Shown here in pieces: positions 8,877 to 17,472 of a stretch of 64,000 nt of DNA. A program made the position numbers and the translations under genes. Source of the stretch: Pandoraea terrae (GTDB taxonomy: Bacteria; Pseudomonadota; Gammaproteobacteria; Burkholderiales; Burkholderiaceae); the NCBI RefSeq assembly GCF_902459695.1, contig NZ_CABPRZ010000024.1, positions 1 to 64,000 of the forward strand, given 5' to 3'. The notes beneath the pieces are model-generated. The model had not been told where the DNA came from. It did no database searches and worked only from the letters and a program-made list of their open reading frames with translations. How positions within the stretch are numbered: position 1 is the first letter of the stretch; each line of letters starts with the position of its first letter.

Positions 8877-9303
8877 ATCGCACTCCGGTGCCCGCCTGCG
8901 CGGCGGGAGCACCCGTGCCGGATGCCGGCGCGATAGCGCGCCAGGCGGAAGCAATGGTGTCGAGCAGGCCGTCGACTTCCTGCACCTTCGCCGGGTCGTT
9001 CTCGAGGTTCGCTTCGAGCAACTTCAGCGTCATGTAATCGTACAGATTCGCGAGGTTGGCAGAAAGTTCACCGCCGATTTCCGGGTTGAGTCCGTCCTTG
9101 AGGCCGCCGATGATCGAGATGGCCTTGCCGAGGGCGGTGCCGCGCTCGGCGATATTGCCTTGCTCGAAGAAGAGTTGGGCCCTGAGCAGCGCGGCGTGTG
9201 CGCCGTCGAACAGCATCATGACAAGCTGGTGCGGACTGGCGGCGAGTACGCCGGTCTCGAGTCCGACCTTGCGATAGGCGTTGGCAGCGGTTTGACCGTA
9301 CAT
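8869..9303 (-). CDS. fliS: Flagellin export chaperone FliS
   Basis: 144 residues. FliS binds the C-terminus of flagellin, prevents premature polymerisation and delivers it to FlhA. The N-terminus is diagnostic: AYRKVGLETGVLAASPHQLVMMLFDGAHAALLRAQ, followed by the ISIIGGLKDGLNPEIGGELSANLANLYDYM segment conserved in FliS. The C-terminal 15 residues are an Ala/Gly/Thr-rich tail. It lies 25 nt after fliD and overlaps fliT, and its likely client fliC lies 2.3 kb upstream. Confidence 0.96.
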   Translation of the reverse strand: MYGQTAANAYRKVGLETGVLAASPHQLVMMLFDGAHAALLRAQLFFEQGNIAERGTALGKAISIIGGLKDGLNPEIGGELSANLANLYDYMTLKLLEANLENDPAKVQEVDGLLDTIASAWRAIAPASGTGAPAAQAGTGVRYE

Positions 9304-9328
9304 GAATATCTCCGATGCGCTGGCTGAC

Positions 9329-11434
9329 TTACTTCGACGAGGAAGACGACGAGGACGAGCCGCCCAGCACCTGCTTCAGGTAGTCGCTGGTGTTCTGCAG
9401 CTTCGACATCGTCGTATCGAGCGCAGTGAACTGCGCCAGATAGCGGTTCTGCATCTGGGTCATCTGAGACTGCCAATCGGTTTCCTGTTGCTGGACTTGC
9501 GCGATGCTGGCATTCAGGTTTGTCGTTGCAGTGCTGATCGCCCCCTTGGTGCTCAGGAAATCGCCAATCTGGTTCGTCAGCAGTGTCGCGTAGCCTTGCG
9601 AGAAATTGATGGTCCCGCGATTGCCAAGATTGGTGCCTGTGACCTGAATCTTGAGCCCCTCCGTTGTGGAGCCCGGTGCGCCGGTCAGACTCTGGCCGCT
9701 GCCTGTGGCGACTATGCCGCCGATCGTACCCGCGACGTCTACGCCGTCGGTGCTGGGCGACACACCCGCACCGAACAAGGTCGTCATGGCGCTACCCGAC
9801 GTCACGCGAACGTTGGAGGCGGAGCCGTATCGGTTGGACGTCACGGAAAGGACGCCGCCGTTCTGCTTGACGGTGACGGACGAGCCGTTGCTGACGAACT
9901 GCGAGTTGCCGTTGATCGCGGCTTGCAGCGCGGCGGCCATCTTGTCCGGTGTGTAGGTGCCGTTCGGGATGGTGATGGTCGTGCTGGTGCCGTCGACCTG
10001 CACCGTCAGCGTGTTGTTGGTGCCGTTGATGACGGTATTGGCGCCAAGCGTCGCGTTCGACGTGAGGGTGCCCTGCGTCGCAAGCCGCGAAACGGTCACA
10101 TCGTACTGGCCCGGCTGCGTAGCACTGGTCGAGCCCTGGTAGGTGATGAGACTGTCGGAGGGCGTGCCGTTGGTTGCGAGCAGCGAGGCAAGCTGGGCGA
10201 AGCCTCCGGAGGCGATGGCCTTCTGCAGCTTGCTCGTATCGACGGCGAGCTGCCCGCTCGTGTCGGTGGCGCTGCCGGAACCGTCGCCGGCCTGGAACGA
10301 CACACCGATGTCCGCGAGCGAGGTCAGGGTCGAGCCCGATACGCCAGGCAGTTTGGCGTTCAGGATCTGCTGGATTCGCGTCTCGATCAACTGGGTGGTC
10401 GTGTCGCCGATCAGAGGTCCGTTGTTGTTTGACGTGCTGCCCTTGGTAGCGCCCGATTTGTCGAAATACGTCAGCTTGCCGATCGCGGCATGCAGCGTAT
10501 TGTAGGCGGACACGAAATCATTGACGGCCTTGGTGACGCCATCGCTGTTGTTGTTGACGCTGACGGTGGTCGTGCCCGTCTTGAGCAAGGTCATCGACAG
10601 GCCCTGCACGGCGTTCTTCACTGTGTTCGTCGTGCTCGTGACAGCGAGGCCGTTGATCGTCAGGTTGGCGTTCTGGCCGGCGGCTGTCTGCGTCATGTTT
10701 TGCGTGCCGGCCGGATCGTAGGCCAGCATGCTGGTCAGCGCGGCATCGCCACCGGCGGCGACGTCGACCTTCATGCTCATCGTCTGGCCGGTCTGGGTCG
10801 ACGTCAGGACGAGCCGGTTGGGTGTGCTGCTGCCGTCATTGACGATGGTGGCCGTCACGCCGCCGTTCGCGGCGTTGATCGCGTCGCGGATACCTTGCAG
10901 CGAGTTGTTCTGGTTCGTGATGGTCACCGAGAACGGCGCTTGCGAGGCGTTCGGCGAGAAGCTGGCACCGGTATACGTGCCGTTGGCAAGCGTGCCGCCG
11001 GAAATCGTGCCGAAGCTGAAGGTCAGCGTGGTCGAGGTGCCGCTGCCGATCGAGGCGGCCGGGTCCGATACGCCGTTCGTCGTAAGACTCTGCGCCTGCG
11101 CCAGTTGCGTCGTATTGATCGTGTAGCTGCCGGCTTTTGCGGTCGTGTCGGCCGACGACGTGAGGAGCGTCGCATCGCCTGCGGTGGCGCTCATCTGCAG
11201 GAACGACGACGCCGATGACAGGCTCGACAGCGACGACTGGAACGAACTCAGCGCCGACTGGAGACTGCCGAGTGCTGACACCTTGGTCTGGTAACTGGCC
11301 TCTTGCGCCTTGAGCAAGCTGAGCTTTTGCGAGGCGGGCTGCATCAGGCTGGTGACCAGCGCATTGACGTCCAGCCCGGAGCCGATGCCGGGGGACGAAA
11401 TGGAGCCCGTGGTACTGGTGCCGGTAGTCGCCAT
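9329..11434 (-). CDS. fliD: Flagellar filament cap protein FliD
   Basis: 701 residues, much longer than the enteric cap protein (about 470) because of enlarged variable surface domains rich in Thr, Ser and Asn. FliD pentamers cap the growing filament and help insert flagellin; in host-associated bacteria they also contact mucin. The conserved N-terminal D0/D1 segment (ISSPGIGSGLDVNALVTSLMQPASQKLSLLKAQEASYQTKVSALGSLQSALSSF) and C-terminal coiled segment (QMQNRYLAQFTALDTTMSKLQNTSDYLKQVL) identify it. The protein ends in a run of eight serines before the final Lys. The start follows a GAGAGAGTGAG ribosome-site region. It is separated from fliC by 157 nt and is probably transcribed with fliS and fliT. 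Confidence 0.96.
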   Translation of the reverse strand: MATTGTSTTGSISSPGIGSGLDVNALVTSLMQPASQKLSLLKAQEASYQTKVSALGSLQSALSSFQSSLSSLSSASSFLQMSATAGDATLLTSSADTTAKAGSYTINTTQLAQAQSLTTNGVSDPAASIGSGTSTTLTFSFGTISGGTLANGTYTGASFSPNASQAPFSVTITNQNNSLQGIRDAINAANGGVTATIVNDGSSTPNRLVLTSTQTGQTMSMKVDVAAGGDAALTSMLAYDPAGTQNMTQTAAGQNANLTINGLAVTSTTNTVKNAVQGLSMTLLKTGTTTVSVNNNSDGVTKAVNDFVSAYNTLHAAIGKLTYFDKSGATKGSTSNNNGPLIGDTTTQLIETRIQQILNAKLPGVSGSTLTSLADIGVSFQAGDGSGSATDTSGQLAVDTSKLQKAIASGGFAQLASLLATNGTPSDSLITYQGSTSATQPGQYDVTVSRLATQGTLTSNATLGANTVINGTNNTLTVQVDGTSTTITIPNGTYTPDKMAAALQAAINGNSQFVSNGSSVTVKQNGGVLSVTSNRYGSASNVRVTSGSAMTTLFGAGVSPSTDGVDVAGTIGGIVATGSGQSLTGAPGSTTEGLKIQVTGTNLGNRGTINFSQGYATLLTNQIGDFLSTKGAISTATTNLNASIAQVQQQETDWQSQMTQMQNRYLAQFTALDTTMSKLQNTSDYLKQVLGGSSSSSSSSK

Positions 11435-11591
11435 AAATCGCTCACTCTCTCAAAAGTTGCTCAACGCGCAAAACGCCGGCGTCAAAGAAACGAAGCCTTT
11501 GTAATGCTTGCGGCGGCGCCCCCCGCGAAGGTGGCGCCGCCGGCGGCCCGGCTGGACTGCCGCCGGGCTGACTTCACTGCCAATCAGGCGC

Positions 11592-13022
11592 TTACTGGAG
11601 AAGCTTCAGCACTTGTTGCGGCAGTTGGTTTGCCTGCGCCAGCATCGAGATACCGGCTTGTTGCAGGATCTGCGACTTGGTCAGGTTGGCCGTTTCCGAA
11701 GCGTAGTCGGTGTCTTGCACGCCCGAACGCGCCGTGGTCAGGTTTTGCGACGTGGTCGACAGGCTCGAAATCGTCGACTGGAAGCGGTTTTGAATAGCGC
11801 CCAGGGTCGACTGCATCGTGTCGACGGTGCTGATGGCCGAGTCGATCTGCGACAGCATCAGCGTGGCGCTGTTGACCGTCTTGACGTCGGATTGCGCCAG
11901 GCTGCCGCTCGTGGCGTACGTCGTGGCAGCCGTCGGCAGGCCCAGCTTGGTCAGGATCGCTGCCGTGCCGCCGCTGATCTGGAATGCCTGGCCCGAGCTC
12001 AGGTGCATCGCGCCGGTATTGTCGACGTAGGCGTTTACACCGCTGTTCGACGAGTTGATCGCGTTGGCCAGGTCGCCGGCGCTGTTCATTTTGCCGGTGA
12101 TGTTGGTGGCCTTGCCGTTGACCGTGAGCACCAGGTCGCCCGCAGCCAGGTTCTGCGAGTACGTTGCGGCAACGTTCGCCGAGTTGATGGTGGCGCCAGC
12201 AGCGACGTTCGCCGTGCTGATGTTGAGCGCACCTGCAGCCGTGTCGGTCGCGCCGCTGAACGTCAACGTTTTCGCCGCGTCGGTGTTGGTCAGGGCGAGT
12301 TCGCCGTTCGAATTGACCGAAGCGACGTTGCCCGTGAAGCCGGCAGTCTGCGCGGCGGCGTTGATCGCCGTGGCCAGGTCCGCCGCGCTATTGTAGGTGC
12401 CGGCCTTGACGGCCTGCGTCACATTGGCGCCTGCTTTATCGAACGTGACTGCCAAGTCCGAGACCGTATAGCTCAGCGGGTTTTTCGCCGACGTCATTTG
12501 CGCAACCGAACCAATGCTGGAGACCGTCATGCTTTGCGACAGGTTGACCGAGATGGTCTGGCCGGCGTTGGCGCCCACCTGGAAGTTCGCCGTGCCCATC
12601 GAGCCGTCGAGCACGTTCAGGCCGTTGAACGACGTTTGCGTCGCGAGGCGGTTCACTTCAGCCAGACGCTGCTGGACTTCCTGGTCCAGTGCGGCGCGGT
12701 CCGAGGTCGAGTTCGTCGAGTTGGTCGATTGAACGGCCAGCGTACGGATACGTTGCAGGTTGTCCGTGATCGCCGACAGGGCGCCCGTCGCGGTTTGCAC
12801 CAGCGAGATGCCGTCGTTGGCGTTGCGCTGCGCTTGCGACGTGCCGTTGAGCTGGGCCGTCATGCGGTCCGCGATCGCCAGGCCGGCAGCATCGTCGGCG
12901 GCGCTGTTGATGCGCATACCCGAAGACAGGCGCGTGATCGAGGTTTGCAGGCCCGACTGCGACGAGCTCAGGTTACGTTGTGCAACCAGCGAGAAGATAT
13001 TGGTATTGATGACAGATGACAT
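11592..13022 (-). CDS. fliC: Flagellin FliC
   Basis: 476 residues. The conserved N-terminal D0/D1 region (SSVINTNIFSLVAQRNL, LSSGMRINSAADDAAGLAIADRM, residues about 2-63) and C-terminal D1/D0 region (residues about 395-476, ending QANQLPQQVLKLLQ) flank a variable Thr/Ala/Asn-rich middle (about residues 170-390) that forms the exposed surface. No signal peptide is present, as expected for export through the flagellar channel. The ATG is preceded by AAGGAG at good spacing. A sigma-28-like promoter lies about 97 nt upstream, so it should be a late, FliA-dependent gene with its own transcript. A G+C-rich hairpin at 11546-11568 follows the stop but has no T-run. Confidence 0.98.
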   Translation of the reverse strand: MSSVINTNIFSLVAQRNLSSSQSGLQTSITRLSSGMRINSAADDAAGLAIADRMTAQLNGTSQAQRNANDGISLVQTATGALSAITDNLQRIRTLAVQSTNSTNSTSDRAALDQEVQQRLAEVNRLATQTSFNGLNVLDGSMGTANFQVGANAGQTISVNLSQSMTVSSIGSVAQMTSAKNPLSYTVSDLAVTFDKAGANVTQAVKAGTYNSAADLATAINAAAQTAGFTGNVASVNSNGELALTNTDAAKTLTFSGATDTAAGALNISTANVAAGATINSANVAATYSQNLAAGDLVLTVNGKATNITGKMNSAGDLANAINSSNSGVNAYVDNTGAMHLSSGQAFQISGGTAAILTKLGLPTAATTYATSGSLAQSDVKTVNSATLMLSQIDSAISTVDTMQSTLGAIQNRFQSTISSLSTTSQNLTTARSGVQDTDYASETANLTKSQILQQAGISMLAQANQLPQQVLKLLQ

Positions 13023-13075
13023 TTAGCCACTCCTTTTCCCAAAATTTTTTTGGCTCCGGCTCTAGCGCCGTAACT

Positions 13076-13091
13076 TTGGCTCTCTAGCCAA
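13076..13091 (-). promoter_or_regulatory. Perfect hairpin in the fliC 5' leader
   Basis: The transcribed leader between the sigma-28-like promoter and the fliC ribosome site contains TTGGCT-AGAG-AGCCAA, a perfect 6-bp stem with a 4-nt loop. It is followed by a second imperfect inverted repeat (CGGC/GCCG, about 13054-13070) that reuses the GGCT/AGCC words. A structured leader of about 88 nt could affect fliC mRNA stability or translation. This is inferred from sequence symmetry only. Confidence 0.4.
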
Positions 13092-13118
13092 ATCGCCGAA
13101 AAGCCGCCGTTGAAAGGG

Positions 13119-13145
13119 TTATCGACCGGCGCTCGAAAAAATTTA
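13119..13145 (-). promoter_or_regulatory. Sigma-28 (FliA) promoter of fliC
   Basis: On the minus strand TAAA is followed by exactly 15 nt and then GTCGATAA, against the FliA consensus TAAA-N15-GCCGATAA. There is one mismatch in the -10 element. It points at fliC with a predicted start near 13110 and an 88-nt leader. It is the only good match I found in the flagellar block. Confidence 0.8.
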
Positions 13146-13368
13146 GGGGCTGCCAGACAATTTGCATGACAAACCCCGACAGCCGGGCCGGCGGCGCACG
13201 GCCAAAACCTGGGAAAGGTATTCAGGAAGTGTAGGGCAGGCGGAATCCGCGCCATCGGCCAAGGAAATGGCAAAAGCGGTGTCAATTCCGCCCTTGTCAG
13301 CTGCCGAGAGGCTTATTTTCCGGAAAAGTGACAGTCATCCGGGACGGCGGAGAGCGCGCGATGGCCGC

Positions 13369-14028
13369 TTATGCGACCATCGGGCCCATTTCCGCGGAGA
13401 CCAGGCCGTGTTGCATCACGTAATAGGTGAGCTCGGCATTGTTCGACAATCGCATCTTTTCCAGCAAGCGCGTGCGGTACACGCTCACGGTCTTGACCGA
13501 CAGCGACAGCGCATTGGCAATATCGGTCAGGCGTTTGCCCGAACCGATCATGCACAACGTCTGATATTCGCGGTCGGACAGCTTCTCATGCGGGGGTTGG
13601 TCGGCATCGGGGCCAAGGAAGTCGGCCAGCGTTTCGGCAACCATCGGGCTGACGTATTTGCGGCCTGTCGCGACCTGCCGCACGGCAGACACGAGTTGCT
13701 GGGCGTTCGAGCGCTTGCTCAAATAGCCGGCGGCGCCGGCCTTGAGCGCCCGGAGCGCGAACTGGCCCTCGCCGTACATGCTGAAGATCATGACCGGCAG
13801 GCGCGGGTGGCGCCGCCGCAACGACTTCAGGATTTCGAGGCCGTTGATATCGGGCAGGGAGATGTCGAGCAGCACCATGTCCCAGTGGGCCGATTCTGCC
13901 ATCTCGAGGGCTTCGGCGCCGCATTCGGCTTCGCCGACGACCACGATGCTCCCGCTGTCGGAGAGCAGTTGCCGAACGCCTTGCCGCACAATGGCATGGT
14001 CGTCGACGATAAGCACTCTTAGCGTCAT
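13369..14028 (-). CDS. NarL/FixJ-family response regulator
   Basis: 219 residues. A receiver domain (VLIVDDHAIVRQG; phosphoacceptor Asp about residue 55 in VLLDISLPDINGL; conserved Lys in GYLSKRS) is followed by a LuxR-type helix-turn-helix (LSDREYQTLCMIGSGKRLTDIANALSLSVKTVSVYRTRLLEKM, residues about 150-192). The start at MTLRVLIVDD overlaps the kinase gene upstream as ATGA, so they are cotranscribed. It probably acts as a phosphorylation-dependent DNA-binding regulator. Its targets are unknown; neighbouring fliC is a candidate, and so is its own operon, which has an FNR-type box and a NarL-like heptamer upstream. A further 54 open codons upstream overlap the kinase and are rejected. Confidence 0.95.
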   Translation of the reverse strand: MTLRVLIVDDHAIVRQGVRQLLSDSGSIVVVGEAECGAEALEMAESAHWDMVLLDISLPDINGLEILKSLRRRHPRLPVMIFSMYGEGQFALRALKAGAAGYLSKRSNAQQLVSAVRQVATGRKYVSPMVAETLADFLGPDADQPPHEKLSDREYQTLCMIGSGKRLTDIANALSLSVKTVSVYRTRLLEKMRLSNNAELTYYVMQHGLVSAEMGPMVA

Positions 14029-14837
14029 GTTATTGATCCGTGGAAAGCGAGAGGACTCGCGGCAGCACCGGCATGTTCGGCATCGCCGGCCGGGCTGGAG
14101 AGGATGTGTTGCCACGGCAGGCGCGCACACACGGTGGTGCCCGCGCCCGGAGTACTCGATACGCGCAGGCTGCCGCCCAGCGCCACGCAACGTTCACGCA
14201 TGCCGCTCAGGCCGAAATGTCCCTTGCGGTGACGCGCGCCGGGCGCGAGTCCCGCGCCGTCGTCCGACACGGTGAGCTTGAGCGCGCTACGGCCGCCGTC
14301 GAGCGCGACCATCACGCGCGTAGCATGGGCGTGACGTGCGATGTTAGTGAGCGCTTCCTGCGCAATCCGATATAAAGCCAATGCGGCGGGGGGCGAAAGC
14401 TGCGCGACGCGCGCAGCGGTATCGTCGTCGCAGCGCCAGATGGCGGCAGGGCTGTTGTCAGCGAAGCACTGATGCACATGGGCCCGCAAGGCGGGCACGA
14501 GTCCGGCGTCGAGCGCCGGCGGCTGGTGACGGCCGACCAATGCCCCCGCGGCATCCTGCGTGGCGTCGATGGCGTGCTGCAATTGTGCGCACATCGTCTG
14601 CCATTCGGCGGCATTACGCGGCGGGCGCTGCGACAGACGCGCGCCGGCCAGTTGCAATGCCGTCAGCTGTGCACCGAGTTCGTCGTGCAGTTCACGCGCG
14701 AGTCGGACCCGCTCGGCCTCGCGGGCGGCATCGATTTTCTGGGCGATGATTGATAACGAACGTTGCGCCGCGTCCCTCGAGGGGGCGCAACGTCCGGCCC
14801 GCGCAACAGGATCGATGAGGTACGGCATGGAAAACAT
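14025..14837 (-). CDS. Soluble HisKA_3-type sensor histidine kinase
   Basis: 270 residues with no membrane segment. A HisKA_3 dimerisation/phosphoacceptor helix (RLARELHDELGAQLTALQLAGARL, His about residue 51) is followed by a HATPase_c domain (QEALTNIARHAHATRVMV N-box; SDDGAGLAPG G1 box; GHFGLSGMRERCVALGG G2 region). It is the cognate kinase of the NarL-type regulator with which it overlaps by 4 nt. There is almost no N-terminal sensory domain (about 30 residues), so the signal may be intracellular or come from a partner protein. The start is uncertain between Met1 and Met4. Kinases of this layout include NarX/NreB/DegS relatives, but no Cys cluster for an Fe-S sensor is visible. Confidence 0.92.
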   Translation of the reverse strand: MFSMPYLIDPVARAGRCAPSRDAAQRSLSIIAQKIDAAREAERVRLARELHDELGAQLTALQLAGARLSQRPPRNAAEWQTMCAQLQHAIDATQDAAGALVGRHQPPALDAGLVPALRAHVHQCFADNSPAAIWRCDDDTAARVAQLSPPAALALYRIAQEALTNIARHAHATRVMVALDGGRSALKLTVSDDGAGLAPGARHRKGHFGLSGMRERCVALGGSLRVSSTPGAGTTVCARLPWQHILSSPAGDAEHAGAAASPLAFHGSIT

Positions 14838-15156
14838 CCCTGAATAAAATGCCTCGTACCGCGAAATACACGGCGAGATCCCAGACGGAATTTAACAAAC
14901 TTTACATTTCGTCACAATTACACGCGGGAGCCCATCCCGCGGTTGACAGCGAAACGTAACTCATTGATACGGATCAATAACTTCTCGTTTGCATGAGGGA
15001 AATTCTGTGATACCCCTAAATATATCAGGGTTTGTCCTAGCGCTGGTAGTTGAGCGCATGTTTCAAGCGACGCTTTCCAATATAGCCGATTGTTACGGCG
15101 TTCTTTTTTGATGGACTTCATACTAGTTGCGACGCCGCTGGCATGGGCCTAAGGGT
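14838..15156. other. AT-rich regulatory intergenic region upstream of the soluble kinase
   Basis: 319 bp, clearly richer in A+T than its surroundings, between two minus-strand operons. It contains the FNR-type box at 14964-14977, a TACCCCT heptamer at 15011-15017 that matches the NarL consensus TACYYMT, and an imperfect ACCC/GGGT inverted repeat (15012-15031). Possible minus-strand -10 hexamers (TAATTG, 14915-14920) occur nearer the gene. No convincing coding sequence. Confidence 0.6.
14964..14977 (-). promoter_or_regulatory. Perfect FNR/Anr-type box
   Basis: TTGAT-ACGG-ATCAA is an exact match to the FNR/Anr/CRP-family anaerobiosis consensus TTGAT-N4-ATCAA, and the symmetry extends one base further on each side (ATTGAT/ATCAAT). 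Its centre is about 133 nt upstream of the soluble kinase ATG, the only gene it can plausibly control. I infer oxygen-responsive expression of the kinase/NarL-regulator pair. Confidence 0.7.
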
Positions 15157-16548
15157 TTACGCGTGGGTGGCGTCCCCGATGTCGAGGGGGAGCGTGACAC
15201 AGACAGTCAAGCCTTGCCCCTGCGCATCCGGGCCGAGCGTCACCGTGCCCTGACTGGCAGTCACGATTTCCTTGACGATCGCAAGCCCGAGGCCGGTCCC
15301 TTCCTGGCCCGGGGCGGCGTTGCGATAGAAGCGCTCGAATACGCGCTGACGCGCTTCGGCGTGAATCCCCGGACCGTTGTCGATCACCGAAAGACGCGAG
15401 TGCGCAGTGTCCTGGGTAATCGAAACGGTGACACGGCCGCCGTCCGGAATATAGCGGATCGCATTATCGACGAGGTTCATGACCATCGCGTGAAACAGTT
15501 CCACATTGCCGCTGACCCAGACGTGTGGAGCGTCGCACTCGAAACCGAGGTCGATGTTGCGCCGCTGGGCCAGCGCGACCAGTTCCTCCAGCACGCCGGC
15601 CGCTACCGCGGCCAGATCCACGCGCTGGCGCGAGAACGCGGGCGTGTCGGACGATTCGGCCTGCGACAGGAGCAGGAGCTTGTTGGTCAGATCGGTCATG
15701 CCCCGGCTGCTCGTTTGCATCGCCCGGATGACGTCGGCCAGCGCCGCGCGGTCCTCGAGCCGGGCGGCAAACTGGAGTTGCGTATCGATGAGCGTGAGCG
15801 GCGTGCGTAACTGATGGGCGGCGTCGGCAATGAAGCGGCGTTGCTGTGCGGCCTGCGCGGAAAGGCGCTGGATGCACAGGTTGATGGCATCGACGATCGG
15901 CCTCAGCTCCGTCTGCAGCTGGCCCGCGCGGATCGGCACAAGTTCTTGCGGCGAGCGTCCGGCGACTTCGTCTTTCAGGCGGATCAGCGGGCGCAGTTCG
16001 ACGGTCAGGCCGATCAGGACCAGCACGGCTGCCAGCGCGGCCATCGCGATCTGCCGGTGCAGCGAGGGTTCCCACAATGCCGTGACCATCTGGTCATGCG
16101 CCCGCATGGTTTCGGCCACCACAATCGCCACGCGATGCGGCACGCCCGAATCGTACATCGTGCGGACATAGCTCACGACCCGCAGCGGCTCGTCGTTGAA
16201 CGTGATCGTGTGATACGCCGGCGGCACGGCCGGGAACAGCGGCGGATGCGGAAAATCGGGCGGCCCGGCGAGCAGGCGTCCCTCTTCCGTGATGACCTGG
16301 TAGTACACGCGGTCACGCTCGGGCGAGGCGAACAGTTCGAGCGCAGACGGCGGGATCGGCGCGCGCAAGGTTCCGTCGACCCAGGCCAGCTCGCCCGCGA
16401 TGACCTGCGCGGACGTCAGCAGGGCGCGATCCTGTACCAGTTCGGCCGTATCGCGCGCGCTGTGCCACGCCATCCACGCGCTGCCGCCGATATAGAGCGA
16501 CAGGGGCAGCATCAGCCACATCAGCAACCGTACGCGCAGGCTAAGCAT
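15157..16548 (-). CDS. Membrane sensor histidine kinase (TctE-like)
   Basis: 463 residues. Two membrane helices (about residues 7-26 and 165-182) bracket a periplasmic sensor domain of about 140 residues in the 2CSK_N style (AWHSARDTAELVQDRALLTSAQVIAGEL). A HAMP-like linker, a HisKA box (FIADAAHQLRTPLTLIDTQ, His about 245) and HATPase_c boxes (N-box NLVDNAIRYIP, G1 DNGPGI, G2 GTGLGLAIVKEIV) follow. The architecture and motifs resemble tricarboxylate sensor TctE and relatives. It overlaps its response regulator by 8 nt. The pair is divergent from an ABC importer, so a likely role is to sense that importer's ligand. Confidence 0.95.
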   Translation of the reverse strand: MLSLRVRLLMWLMLPLSLYIGGSAWMAWHSARDTAELVQDRALLTSAQVIAGELAWVDGTLRAPIPPSALELFASPERDRVYYQVITEEGRLLAGPPDFPHPPLFPAVPPAYHTITFNDEPLRVVSYVRTMYDSGVPHRVAIVVAETMRAHDQMVTALWEPSLHRQIAMAALAAVLVLIGLTVELRPLIRLKDEVAGRSPQELVPIRAGQLQTELRPIVDAINLCIQRLSAQAAQQRRFIADAAHQLRTPLTLIDTQLQFAARLEDRAALADVIRAMQTSSRGMTDLTNKLLLLSQAESSDTPAFSRQRVDLAAVAAGVLEELVALAQRRNIDLGFECDAPHVWVSGNVELFHAMVMNLVDNAIRYIPDGGRVTVSITQDTAHSRLSVIDNGPGIHAEARQRVFERFYRNAAPGQEGTGLGLAIVKEIVTASQGTVTLGPDAQGQGLTVCVTLPLDIGDATHA

Positions 16549-17212
16549 CTTTTTCCCGCAGAAGATAGCCCAGGCCGCGCAGCGTCATGATTGCGGCGCG
16601 GCACGGTTCGAGCTTCTTGCGCAGCCGGTGGATGTAGATTTCGATGGCGTCCGCGCTCGGTTCGTCGTCCAACCCGAAGACGCCGTCCATCAACGCGGTT
16701 TTCGAGACGGTCTTGCCTTGGCGGCGCATGAGGATTTCCAGCACGGCATGCTCGCGCGCCGGCAAGGCCAGCGGCACGCCCGCGATGGCGAATTGCCGTG
16801 TGCCGGTGTTGTATACGAGATCGGCGCAGACCAGTTCGGCCCCTTGCTCGGGCGCCTGGCGCCGCACGAGCGCCTTGATGCGCGCGATCAGCTCCCGGAC
16901 CTCGAAGGGCTTGACGAGATAATCGTCCGCCCCCGCGCCAAGGCAATCGACCTTTTCGTCGACGGACCCGCTGGCGGTGAGGATCAGCACCGGCACATTA
17001 TTGCGGCGCTCGCGCAGCCGGCGCAGCACATGCTTGCCGCCAAGCTTGGGTAACATCAGGTCGAGCAGCACGACATCGTAGGTTTCCGTCTGCAGCAGAC
17101 GGTCGGCCACATCTCCGTCGCGCGCCGTGTCGACGGTGAAATTGTTCTCGCGCAGCATGCGCGTGAGCCAATGGGCGAGCGTCTCGTTGTCTTCGATCAG
17201 CAGTAGTTTCAT
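16541..17212 (-). CDS. OmpR/PhoB-family response regulator (TctD-like)
   Basis: 223 residues. The receiver domain (LLLIEDNETLAHWL; Asp about 51 in VVLLDLMLPKLGG; Lys in DDYLVKPF) is followed by a winged-helix Trans_reg_C domain (LPAREHAVLEILMRRQGKTVSKTALMD, EIYIHRLRKKLE, RGLGYLL). It is the cognate regulator of the adjacent kinase, translationally coupled by an 8-nt overlap. The first gene of this operon starts 260 bp from the divergent ABC-transporter binding protein, whose expression it may control. Confidence 0.96.
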   Translation of the reverse strand: MKLLLIEDNETLAHWLTRMLRENNFTVDTARDGDVADRLLQTETYDVVLLDLMLPKLGGKHVLRRLRERRNNVPVLILTASGSVDEKVDCLGAGADDYLVKPFEVRELIARIKALVRRQAPEQGAELVCADLVYNTGTRQFAIAGVPLALPAREHAVLEILMRRQGKTVSKTALMDGVFGLDDEPSADAIEIYIHRLRKKLEPCRAAIMTLRGLGYLLREKDA

Positions 17213-17472
17213 GACGCCGGCGGCTCCTCAAACGAACGTGTCGCGCATCTTGCCATGGTTGTCCGACGGCCGGGGCGCAGTCCTGCAATGCTGCGGCGCA
17301 ACACGTCCGGTAGTGCCGTAAACCTCGGGAAGACCCTTGGAGAAAACCATCACCTAGCGAAAGCTTGTTGAAAGATTCGCTCTTCTACAATGCCAGCGTG
17401 GCAATACAGGATCGCGCGGCAAACGCAGATGCGCTATTCGCCCATTATCCCTATAACGATGGAGACACCACA

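Noticed and set aside
11546-11568. GCCCGGC/GCCGGGC hairpin after fliC as a terminator
   Set aside because: The stem is real but no T-run follows in either direction, so I do not call it a terminator.
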